From: Ovis canadensis
Lineage: Eukaryota > Chordata > Mammalia > Artiodactyla > Bovidae
NCBI RefSeq assembly: GCF_042477335.2
Contig: NC_091255.1
Location: forward strand, 41,394,501 to 41,458,500
Direction: 5' to 3'
DNA length: 64,000 nucleotides
The position numbers and the translations under genes were made by a program. Shown here one piece after another: positions 57,801 to 64,000 of this stretch. Position 1 is the first letter of the stretch. Every line of letters begins with the position of its first letter. A model generated the notes under the pieces. The model was not told where the DNA came from, ran no database searches, and saw only the letters and a list, made by a program, of their open reading frames with translations.

Positions 57801-60800
57801 AATAAATAAACTGTGGTCCATCTGGACAGTGGACTATTATGAAATGTAAGTAAAAAATGAGCTATCCAGACATGAAAAGACATGGAGGAGCCTTAAATGC
57901 ATATGACTAAGTGAAAGAAGATCTGAAAAAGCTACACACTATATGATTTCAACTATATGACATTCTGGAAAAGGCAAGACTACAGAGCCAGTAAAAAGAT
58001 TAATGATTGTCAGGGATTGGGAGAAGAATGAATAGGTAGAGGACAGAGGATTTTTAGGGCAATGAAAATACTTTGTATGATACTATAATGATGGCTATGT
58101 GTCATTATATATTTGTCCAAATGCATACAATGTACACCACCCAGTGTGAACCCTAGATAAACTGTAGACTTCAGGTAATTGCATGCATGTTCAGTCGCTC
58201 AGTTGTGTCCAACTCTTTGTGACCCCACAGACTGTAGCCCACCAGGCTCCTCTGACCAAGGGATTCTCCGGGCAAGAATACTGGAGTGAGTTGCCATTTC
58301 CTCCTCCAGGTGATCTTTCCAAGCCGGGTATCAAACTCGCATCTCCTGTATCTCCTGCACGGCAGGAGGATTCTTTACCCACTGAGCCATCAGGAAAGCA
58401 GAGATTACGATGTGTCAAAGCAGGGTCATCAGTTGTAACACATGTACCACTCTGATGGGGAATCTTGAGGACAAGAGAATATATTCATGTGTGGGTGCAG
58501 AGGGTATATTGGAAAACTTTGTGTCTTCCTGTTAATTTTGCTGTGAATCTGAAACTGCTCTATCAAAACTGTCTTTTTTTAAAAGGTAGTTTTGATGCAA
58601 GAATAGAAAGGCAAGCCAACAACACTGTGTTGTATTTTTGAAAGTTGCTGAGAGTAATCTTGAAAGTTCGCATCACAAGAAAAAAAAACTGTCACTCTAT
58701 GCAGTGATGGATATAACGAAATTCACTGGGGTAATCATTTTGCAATAGATGCATATATCAAGTCATTATATTATACACCTAATATATTGTATGTCAATTA
58801 TACCTCAATAAAAAATTTTTTTTCAAATTTGTAGGTCAATTATACCTCAAAAAAAATTTTTTTAAACTCATACACATGGGTACCAGGAAACACATACAGG
58901 AATGTCTATGGCAGTGAAAGAATAAAGAGCTAACAACAATGCAAATATCCACCAGCAGAAGAGTAAATAAATGAGTTATGATGATGTATTCATCCAATAA
59001 AATACTATATCTCTGTGAAAATAAGTTAATTACTGCCATCTATATCATAAAGATGAATCTCAAAATTAGTGCAAGAATCAAGTACACATGAAGTTTTAAA
59101 ATACAACTACATTTATGTTGAGTTCAAGAAAGGACAAAGGTAGTGAATATATCTGGAGATATATAAATAGGTAGCAAAACTATAAAGAAATTTAAGTATA
59201 AAATTTATACTGATCAGGAGGAAGAAGAAAGAAAAAATAAGAGAAAGGCACATAATGAGATTTGGGGAATGGTAATGCCCTACTTCTTGACCTGAGTAAC
59301 AAGCACATGAGTGTTTTATATTATTTAAAAATATTTGTATATATATACTTTTATCACTATTTGGCTTCCATACCAGGTTTCACACCCACAAAAAAACTAC
59401 TTTCCCCTGAAGGAATCTGTGAAAAGAAATATAAATTATGCTTTCATATAAGAATACTAAAGAAAATACTTTCCAATTCGTAGCCTTCTGCTAGAAAATA
59501 GATCTAATAATTGCTATAAATCTATCTCACTCAAAGTTAAACAATATACAAATTTTTGGTTTTTATCTTGCCAAAAAAAGTGTGGGTTATTCTAGAAGTC
59601 AGCATCATTTAGGATAACTTTTGCATAAATACAAAAAAACCATAAAAGCACACGTGCTTTTTCCACAAGCTATGTTTAAGCCTGGGCAAGTTGAGGACCA
59701 CAACTTTCTTGGACCACTTACCTGATACTCAGGTCATAACTCCCACTCAGGAGAAAGTTTTCTTCTTCACACAAGAAGAGGGCCCGGACACTCCCAGCAT
59801 GGCCTCGAAACCTGATGGGTATCTCCTTTACACGTATGATGTCCAGAAGCTGGATCTTTCGATTGGATGACACAGCTAACAAATCTCCCCCAGAATAGTG
59901 GATGATTCTGTTTCGGTCCCACCTGAGTTGCCGGGAAAAAGATGCACCATGAGAGAAGAGAACCATGGAACAACTTAGTACAGTGCCTTTTGCCTATAGC
60001 AATGCCATCATGGAAAATCCATCCAGCAAGGGATGTAGCAGAAGGCAAGGCCTAGCGTTAATAAGCCCTGATGGATCCCTGCCTCACACTGTAACAAAAA
60101 TGCATTTCAACTAGATTTAAAACCTAAACACAAAAGGCACAACTATTTTAACAATTTCTGCTAATGTATAATAAATGCCCAGGACAGAGAACAGAGTATG
60201 CAGCATTTTCTGCTTTATTTGACCATGGGAACCTTTTTTCACAGAAAACCTCAGAGGAACACAGCTGAGAAGCCCTATATCCACTGCATATCCCACTGCT
60301 GTCACTGTTTCCCTTAACCAATATCCAGTGAGCATACTACATTAGGGGCAAAGTCTTGTGCCAATAGGTGCTCATGGGAAATACAAAAATGAGTAAGATA
60401 TGGATGGACCCTGCCCTCAATCAGTATGAAATCCAACAAAATAGAGCGAGTTGAATTAATTTTCCAATCATAAGATTATTAGAAAATAGATTAAATATGA
60501 GCAGGATGACCAAAAATTTTATTGTCCAAACTGAGATTTTTTTTATCATGAAAGGGGACACTATTACTAATTACTCGAGGACCACAGAGTAAAGCAGGGT
60601 TGTTTGGATAAACAGGGATGGATAGTCACTCTAAATACAAGGAGCAATTCCTGACATTTTTGCCCTCATTCCATTTGTCGTATCTAGAGTTCAACTTGTC
60701 ATTCTCTCTGCTAAAGAGCACGTATCACCATACTACTCATAAACACTCAGCTCTGCCTTTTCCCATCTGTTCTGTCCTCCCCCTATTTGACTGGTCAAGA

Positions 60801-63800
60801 TGCAATTTGTTAGTAAGGTTCACAGCCAAAAATAGAATAAAAGATGTCCTTCACAAAACTCTTTGAGTAAAGAGTGAAGTCCTAGATCTAAAATATGACA
60901 GGAAGTTGACATTATGAAAGGATCTTTTTCTGGCATATTCAAATGATGTCACACTACATAGTTACCATAAATACCATTTTCATATTTAACATGAAAAGAC
61001 ACAGTACTTTGCTAGAGTGGGTTACCAAAATATGTATAGCATAGCCCCATTTCTATTTAAAATATGTATTTATACATGCCAAGAAAAAATTCTATGATAG
61101 ACATCAATGTTAATGGTAGTTATCTCTATATGACGAGATTATAGAAGAGATTTCTTTTTCTCTATACATTTTCTGGCATTTAGTGTATATTTTTCCAATG
61201 AGGATATATTACTTCTAAAATAAGAATTAAACAGTAAAGATAGTTTTAAAAGATTTCATGCATGTGAATTGTGCAAAAGGTTGCTGGTCAGTGTACCCAA
61301 AATTTGAAGGGCAGAGTGTCCTCCACCAGCTAGTTTGTTGTTGTTTAGTTGCTAAGTCATGTCCAGCTCTTTTGCAACCCCATGGACTGTAGCCTGCCAG
61401 GCTCCTCTGTCCATGGGATTTCCGGGCATGGATGCTGGAGTGGGTTGCCAGTTCCTCCCCCAGGGGGTCTTTTTCCACCCAGAGATCGAAACCATGTCCC
61501 CTGCATTGACAGGCAGATTCTTTTACCACTTAGCCCCCAGGGAAGCCCACCCTCTACTGAGAATGGTGCAAAAATCAAGCACCAAGTCTCCAGATGGGCT
61601 TGGGGCTGGAGTTTCAGGTGAAGAAGGATTGCTTTTCCAGTGAGCAAGGGTCATGGGAATCCTCAGATGCTTGCGTGGGTAGTCCAGGGGCCCTGGGCCC
61701 TAGATTCTGAGCCTAGTACCTACGTGTCAGAGAGGATGCGGATGTTGTAAGAGCCACAGAAGACATTCCTCTCCTCCATCTGCACCTGCTGAGTCTCCTG
61801 GTTCTGGTACGCAGTCCACAGGTTGTAGTCATTCTAACAAGGGAACACCCGCAGTCAAAGGACAGCAGCGACCTGACCCAGGGTCCCAGACATGCACCTT
61901 GGGATTCCCCCCTGGCAAGGGTGCAGGGGTCCACAGCCTCCTCCTCTTCAGGCCATGGCAACCGCTACGTGGTGATGGGGAGGGGGCCCACCAGTGAGAA
62001 AAGGAACCCCTGAGTGCAAAAATACTGAATTGAGGGTCCTAATTCCTCTTCCACCTCTGATTCTGTGAACGTCCAGTGCTGCTGATAACACAACTTTTTC
62101 AAACTGAGCTCAGGACCAAGATGCATGGAAAATAAAGTCACTGGTGCCCCTTGACTGACTATTTCATGGAACCCGGGGATTTATGTTTATGTTGCATACA
62201 TGTAACTGTACAGAGCATACTTGTGGGAACTCGAGGCACAAGTGAAATCACTGCTGCACGCTCTGGGCCTTGTGTGTCGAGGTCTTTATGCATCAGCAAC
62301 CCTCATCTCCTCACAGCTGAGTCACACAGCATGCTACCTGCCCCACCAAGTATTCTCATCATTTCACAGATGAGACAGCTGAGCCTCAGAGAGGGTAGCC
62401 TCAGAGAGGCCCTGCCCCCATGTCCTTCCCCATCCCCAGCCACAGACTTCTGCGGCCATGAAATGCAGGGACAGACCAGTGGTGGGGACACTCAGTGACC
62501 CTGACATTGCTGCTGGCTCTCAGCTGCCCACTAGATGCTTGGTGTCATGGACATAGGACCTGATGTGGGAGCTGCAGTCAGGAAGAACTCCAAGAAGACA
62601 CCCAAATGAGCCCTCACTTAACAGATGAGGAAGATAAGGCTTAAGGAGAGGAAATCACTTGCTTATGGACACACAGCACAGGACTCTGGCCTCCTTCTTA
62701 GGGTATGTCACCTCCCATACCCCACATCCATATGCTCTATTCCATATCCTCCATACCCCACATCCATAATATGCTCTATCCTGTACCCTCTGATGTCTGA
62801 CATCCTTATGTGAGATCCGAGCCTGGACTTCGGCCTTCCGCGGCCAGTAAGAAAGGACGCCCTACAGTCACTTACCCCATATGCCATCAGAACCCACCTT
62901 TGTTCTCAGTTTCCACTTCTGATTTTTCACACGTAGGCGCTTCCCATCATCCGTCATTTTCGGAATTGGGATAATAACCTTGCTGGCGTAACTAGGGTCT
63001 ATTCCCCTGGTGTAGGACCCCTGGGGGAAATAACAGAAAACAGTTATTCTTTGTCCTTACACTCCAAGAGAAAACTAAAAACTAGTGCTTGACAGAGTCT
63101 GAAAGATGGACAAGCACTGGCCCAGGAAGGCATGGGCCTGGAGAGTTGGGCCAGTGGTATGGGCAGACTGGCTCGAGGAGGGTAATGACATCAAATGTCC
63201 AAGGAGGACCAGCAAGAACGGTGGGTGGCATGGCTGATTCATGTCAATGAATAGGAAAAACCACTACAATACTATAAAGTAATTAGCCTCCAATTAAAAT
63301 AAATTAATTAAAAAAAAAAACAACGGTGGGTGGTCCCCAGCCTCCAGCATATGGCCTGCCTCAGGGCCTCCTCATCTGTCTCCTGCCCCCTCCCTCTGCT
63401 GGGAAAAAACCAGACTACCAGGAACCCCTGATTTAGAGTCAGGCTTCAGGCAAGAGACAGAACTGTAAATGCCAGAGGTGGTTACTAGCCAGGGAATAAT
63501 GCATCATAACCTAAAAATACACTTTGTGGCCCTGTAAACGTCTGTGTACATGAGTCTCTCTTATGGCACAAGCTCTGGTAAGGCTCCCTGGGGAAAACTC
63601 ACAGCTCCGTGGGGCGTGGGGAAGGCTCTGCCTCTCTCTGCCTGCGGGGCTTCTAGACGGGGTCCTCCCCACTAGAGAGTCAATGGTGATTGGGAATCTG
63701 GACATGAAAGCAGTGAAGAAGCAGCCCACGTGGAGCTGGAGGCCAGTCGGGGGCCACCACAGACAGGAAGGCTGGGCAGAAAGGAGGCTGGTCTGACCTG

Positions 63801-63949
63801 TCCCTCCCAGACAGGCCATACCTGCAGGAAGGTGATCTGGTGCTGGATGAAGGAGTGCATGGACAGGTCGGTCTTGACCTGCTGCGCTAGCGCCGCCCAG
63901 TGCTGGCTCACAAAGCTACACCTGTTCAAGGTGCTCCTATCCAGCAAGC
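39002..63949 (-). CDS. FBXW10: FBXW10, F-box and WD-repeat protein (partial, 11 visible exons, C-terminal 788 residues)
   Basis: Joined exons, in order on the minus strand: 63949-63822, 63020-62898, 61833-61724, 59922-59722, 56041-55920, 53163-53015, 52006-51864, 44496-44338, 42558-42293, 41199-41047, 39816-39002. All visible introns are GT-AG and the phases join without a break, giving 2 nt plus 788 codons and a TGA stop. Visible residues 1-20 are the second half of an F-box (L-x3-L-x2-C-x2-V-S-x2-W pattern). Residues about 126-400 form seven WD40 blades, with GH...WD-type signatures such as GHAGSV, YWDLKSG, GHQGTI and GHEGAV. A lysine/glutamate-rich stretch lies near 400-420, and the last 270 residues form one large exon. 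Family knowledge: F-box proteins bind SKP1 in SCF (SKP1-CUL1-F-box) ubiquitin ligases and the propeller binds the substrate. The human protein is about 1,050 residues, so roughly 260 are missing beyond the right edge. The paralogue CDRT1/FBXW10B is the main alternative name. No disabling mutation is seen. Confidence 0.93.
40159..40376 (-). mobile_element. Bov-tA SINE with perfect target-site duplication
   Basis: Element between ATAAATTTTTAGT copies at 40146-40158 and 40377-40389. It lies in the last FBXW10 intron, 330 bp from the last exon, in the same orientation as the gene. Confidence 0.95.
40640..40848 (+). mobile_element. Bov-tA SINE
   Basis: CACTGGTGGCTCAGGGGTAA to GACACGACCGAGTGACTAAA. 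Confidence 0.92.
41047..41199 (-). CDS. FBXW10: FBXW10 exon j: proline/lysine-rich C-terminal segment
   Basis: Acceptor AATTTAG, donor ACGG|GTGATC, 153 nt, visible residues 467-517. The composition ([11 protein letters not shown], many K, E, G) suggests disorder. The donor is weak after position +4, but the frame joins exactly to the last exon. Confidence 0.85.
41636..41843 (+). mobile_element. Bov-tA SINE
   Basis: GGCTTCCCAGATGGCTCAGT to AGACACGACAGAGCAACTAA. The left flank carries a tandem pair of AATCAC/TG..ACTATATGTTTGGAAA units about 28 bp apart. Confidence 0.92.
41905..42040 (+). mobile_element. BovB 3' end, short
   Basis: CTCAATGGACATGAGTTTGA to GACTGAACTGAACTGGACTGA, intronic in FBXW10, antisense to the gene. 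Confidence 0.9.
42293..42558 (-). CDS. FBXW10: FBXW10 exon i: end of propeller and charged segment
   Basis: Acceptor TGGTTCCAG, donor ACAG|GTGAGA, 266 nt, visible residues 378-466. The first 25 residues complete blade 7 ([12 protein letters not shown]). After that comes a [13 protein letters not shown] stretch, then a serine- and arginine-rich region likely to be unstructured. Confidence 0.92.
42592..42690 (+). mobile_element. CHR-2-type SINE fragment
   Basis: GGGGACTTCCCTGGTAGTCC ... GGGGAACTAAGATCCCACAC; lies just upstream of FBXW10 exon i. Confidence 0.88.
43826..43952 (+). mobile_element. Bov-A SINE monomer
   Basis: CCTGGAGAAGGGAAGAGCCA to GACTAAGTGATTGAGCACAC. Confidence 0.9.
44338..44496 (-). 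CDS. FBXW10: FBXW10 exon h: WD40 blades 6-7
   Basis: Acceptor CCCTTCCAG, donor AG|GTGGGT, 159 nt, visible residues 325-377 plus a split arginine. Blade 6 reads [15 protein letters not shown]. The intron before this exon is the largest seen here (about 7.4 kb) and holds an antisense BovB copy. Confidence 0.93.
45290..45520 (+). repeat. L2-like remnant
   Basis: CCATCTCTCACCTCCACTGC ... GCAGCAGGTCCTCAAGAAAT with ATTTATTATAAAAGTGAA end. Confidence 0.55.
45583..45880 (+). mobile_element. L1 3' end with target-site duplication and internal SINE scrap
   Basis: GTGTAGCACAGGGAGCTTTG ... CTCAACATTGCTAATCAGCTG is the ruminant L1 3' UTR. AATGACATCCA repeats at 45572-45582 and 45881-45891. Within it, about 45,803-45,842 is a piece of Bov-tA 3' end (TTTAGTTGCTAAGTCATGTC). 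Confidence 0.85.
46195..48436 (+). mobile_element. BovB (RTE) LINE, long copy with reverse transcriptase
   Basis: 5'-truncated in the endonuclease domain: the catalytic SDHEL end is kept near 46,335. RT motifs follow: KAFDCVDH (A) near 47,410, [16 protein letters not shown] (B) near 47,565, YADD (C) near 47,700. It ends in the ACTGAACTGAACTGA tail. Disablements: a TAG at 46518-46520 where CAG is expected, a 1-nt deletion near 47,094, and an internal deletion near 48,249 that shifts the C-terminal frame. It lies antisense in the FBXW10 intron between the exons at 51864 and 44496. Confidence 0.95.
48490..48680 (+). repeat. MIR SINE remnant
   Basis: TTAAAGCACAGACTTTGGGA, CTTACTGACTGTATAAACTT, GGGATCAAATCAATCA. 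Confidence 0.65.
49095..49665 (+). mobile_element. Old L1M fragment
   Basis: Broken L1 ORF2-like sequence (TAAATGCTGCCTACAGGAGG) and a degraded 3' UTR. Confidence 0.55.
49676..49795. repeat. AT-rich low-complexity tract
   Basis: Long run of TATATA/AATATA words. No coding content. Confidence 0.9.
49925..50262 (+). mobile_element. BovB 3' end
   Basis: Begins GGAGATCAAACTGCCCAGCA and ends near AATAACTGAACAACAA; the tail is degraded. Intronic in FBXW10. Confidence 0.9.
50844..51054 (+). mobile_element. L1 3' end with target-site duplication
   Basis: GCCTATTGTATAGCACAAGG ... CCAGCTATACTCCAATATAA, A/T tail. Flanking AAG(A/G)GTTCCTGTG-type 14-mers at 50830-50843 and 51055-51068 match at 13 of 14. 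Confidence 0.88.
51864..52006 (-). CDS. FBXW10: FBXW10 exon g: WD40 blade 5
   Basis: Acceptor TTCTTGCAG, donor AA|GTAGGT, 143 nt, visible residues 278-324 plus a split lysine. It carries a clear blade: [20 protein letters not shown] followed by a D-G-L-V-x-A-W strand. Confidence 0.94.
53015..53163 (-). CDS. FBXW10: FBXW10 exon f: WD40 blades 3-4
   Basis: Acceptor CCTTTCAG, donor AAG|GTGAGG, 149 nt, visible residues 228-277. It begins [12 protein letters not shown] (end of blade 3) and contains blade 4, ending in [12 protein letters not shown]. Phase 0 at the 3' end. Confidence 0.94.
53890..54105 (-). repeat. MIR SINE remnant
   Basis: Antisense MIR: GATGGGGAAACTGAGACCCA, GATCACAGGGGTGGTGAGCA, GGGATTTGAACCCAGA. 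Confidence 0.8.
54185..54475 (-). mobile_element. MLT1-like or related LTR remnant
   Basis: TTCCCATTGCTGCTGTAACA, AGGTGTCAGCAGGGCTGTGC, CCATCTTCAAGGCCAGCAAC, in an FBXW10 intron. Confidence 0.55.
54889..54914 (+). repeat. (CAC)n triplet tract
   Basis: About eight CAC repeats followed by CCCTCCCC in an FBXW10 intron. Confidence 0.9.
55230..55660 (+). repeat. L2-like and MIR remnants
   Basis: L2-like to about 55,430 (TGAACTGTTCCTTCTGCTTG), then MIR (GACAGCCCTGGGTTCAAATC ... GTTAGTACTCAATAAAAGGC). Confidence 0.7.
55920..56041 (-). CDS. FBXW10: FBXW10 exon e: WD40 blades 2-3
   Basis: Acceptor TTCCTGCAG, 122 nt, visible residues 187-227 plus one base. It completes blade 2 (YWDLKSG) and carries most of blade 3 (GHQGTI ... 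LASGAKD). Two donors lie 7 nt apart: after 55927 (GTAAAAG) and after 55920 (GTGAGA). Only the second keeps the frame into the next exon, giving V-K-E-W-D, so it is the one chosen. Confidence 0.92.
56130..56325 (+). repeat. MIR SINE remnant
   Basis: GGCTTGGATTTGAATCCCAC ... AATTATCTCACAGGTTTATG. Confidence 0.65.
56328..56408 (+). mobile_element. MER20 scrap
   Basis: GTTGTCAACTAGAGGTGACA ... GTTTGGTTGTCACAACTTG, cut by a Bov-tA. Confidence 0.65.
56411..56600 (+). mobile_element. Bov-tA SINE
   Basis: GGGCTTCCCTGGTGGCTCAA to TTGAGTGACTAACAATTTCA, inserted at the end of a MER20 scrap. Confidence 0.93.
56756..56961 (+). mobile_element. Bov-tA SINE
   Basis: GGGCTTTCCAGGTGAGTCTG to AGACACAACCTAGCAACTAA. 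Confidence 0.93.
57090..57265 (+). repeat. MIR SINE remnant
   Basis: GGGCTCTGGAGCCAGGCTGC, CTCACTGGCTGTGTGATCTC, GGGGATATTAATGGTACTTA. Confidence 0.8.
57533..57722 (+). mobile_element. CHR-2-type SINE
   Basis: GGGGACTTCTCTAGTGGTCC ... CCAACTAAATAAACAAATAT. Confidence 0.9.
57725..58590 (+). mobile_element. L1M 3' end split by a SINE
   Basis: AAACTGTGGTCCATCTGGAC, GATTGTCAGGGATTGGGAGA, then past the SINE TCATCAGTTGTAACACATGT and TTTGCTGTGAATCTGAAACT. Confidence 0.75.
58186..58400 (-). mobile_element. Bov-tA SINE inside an L1M remnant
   Basis: TGTTCAGTCGCTCAGTTGTG to CACTGAGCCATCAGGAAAGC; L1M sequence continues on both sides. Confidence 0.93.
58865..59210 (+). mobile_element. Old L1M-like fragment
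   Basis: Similar in kind to the preceding L1M piece (GCAAATATCCACCAGCAGAA, AAAATACTATATCTCTGTGA), diverged. Confidence 0.5.
59722..59922 (-). CDS. FBXW10: FBXW10 exon d: WD40 blades 1 and 2
   Basis: Acceptor CAACTCAG, donor AG|GTAAGT, 201 nt, visible residues 120-186 plus a split arginine. It holds a weak first blade ([17 protein letters not shown]) and the start of blade 2, with the GH dipeptide in RGHAGSV and the strand [10 protein letters not shown] that leads into YWDLKSG in the next exon. Confidence 0.93.
61335..61552 (-). mobile_element. Bov-tA SINE
   Basis: GTTGTTGTTTAGTTGCTAAG to CTTAGCCCCCAGGGAAGCC, in an FBXW10 intron. Confidence 0.93.
61724..61833 (-). CDS. FBXW10: FBXW10 exon c: linker
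   Basis: Acceptor CTTGTTAG, donor AC|GTAGGT, 110 nt. Visible residues 84-119 plus two bases of a threonine codon completed by the next exon. The sequence is rich in Q and E ([13 protein letters not shown]) and ends in a short beta-like stretch just before the first blade. Confidence 0.9.
62590..62715 (-). repeat. MIR SINE remnant
   Basis: TAACAGATGAGGAAGATAAG ... GACACACAGCACAGGACTCT, antisense. Confidence 0.6.
62898..63020 (-). CDS. FBXW10: FBXW10 exon b: linker between F-box and propeller
   Basis: Acceptor TTTCCCCCAG, donor AAG|GTGGGT, 123 nt, 41 codons (visible residues 43-83), phase 0 on both sides. The peptide is basic and begins [14 protein letters not shown]; no separate domain is recognised. 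A small L1 insertion sits in the preceding intron. Confidence 0.9.
63229..63321 (+). mobile_element. Very short L1 3' end with perfect target-site duplication
   Basis: CATGGCTGATTCATGTCAAT ... AATTAGCCTCCAATTAAAAT then poly(A). AACGGTGGGTGG repeats exactly at 63217-63228 and 63322-63333. It lies about 210 bp from the acceptor of FBXW10 exon b. Confidence 0.92.
63822..63949 (-). CDS. FBXW10: FBXW10 exon a: second half of F-box
   Basis: Acceptor TTTTTCCAG before 63949 and donor CAG|GTATGG after 63822. The exon starts with two bases completing a split codon, then 42 codons (visible residues 1-42) beginning [17 protein letters not shown], which fits the C-terminal helix of an F-box. The first half of the F-box must lie in the next exon upstream, outside the window. 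The exon ends in phase 0. Confidence 0.9.
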
Positions 63950-64000
63950 CTGGAAAAACAAGAGGTGGGCCTGGGAACCTCCCACCTGGGCCACGATGAG

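Overview
This window is mammalian nuclear DNA from a ruminant, most likely cattle or a close bovid. BovB (RTE-type) LINE pieces, Bov-tA/Bov-A SINEs, tRNA-Glu-type CHR-2 SINEs and ruminant L1 3' ends are scattered through it, on top of older MIR, L2, MER5A, MER20, MLT1/MaLR and L1M remnants shared by most placental mammals. Genes are split into exons with GT-AG introns. The exact species cannot be fixed from sequence alone.

Two protein genes can be rebuilt exon by exon, both on the minus strand. FBXW10 (F-box/WD-repeat protein) enters from the right edge and runs from 63,949 to its stop at 39,002. Eleven exons are visible, giving the last 788 residues: the second half of the F-box, a linker, a seven-blade WD40 propeller and a long C-terminal region. 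The N-terminal exons and promoter lie beyond the window. TVP23B (FAM18/TVP23 Golgi membrane protein) follows about 2.8 kb downstream on the same strand, with seven exons from 36,151 to 27,743 encoding 208 residues and a GC-rich promoter at about 35.9-36.45 kb. From memory, FBXW10 followed by TVP23B on one strand is the arrangement at human 17p11.2. The human 17p12 paralogues CDRT1/FBXW10B and TVP23C form a similar pair, so the B/C assignment is by best fit.

Layout: 1-23 kb is intergenic and packed with retroposons. It has a CpG-rich patch with a long TC repeat at 6.3-7.0 kb (a candidate promoter) and a 7SK RNA pseudogene joined head to head to an L1 3' fragment at 18.47-20.0 kb. The stretch 23.3-37.4 kb holds TVP23B and its 3' flank and is almost free of young SINEs. 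The gap 36.2-39.0 kb contains a rearranged BovB block. 39-64 kb is FBXW10, with a 2.2-kb BovB copy lying antisense in one of its introns.

The two proteins have no known shared pathway: FBXW10 is expected to be a substrate receptor of an SCF ubiquitin ligase, TVP23B a late-Golgi membrane protein. I did not find a new enzymatic or defence system. The most unusual items are the 7SK/L1 junction, the three-block BovB arrangement, closely spaced alternative splice donors in FBXW10, and a possible alternative last exon for TVP23B.
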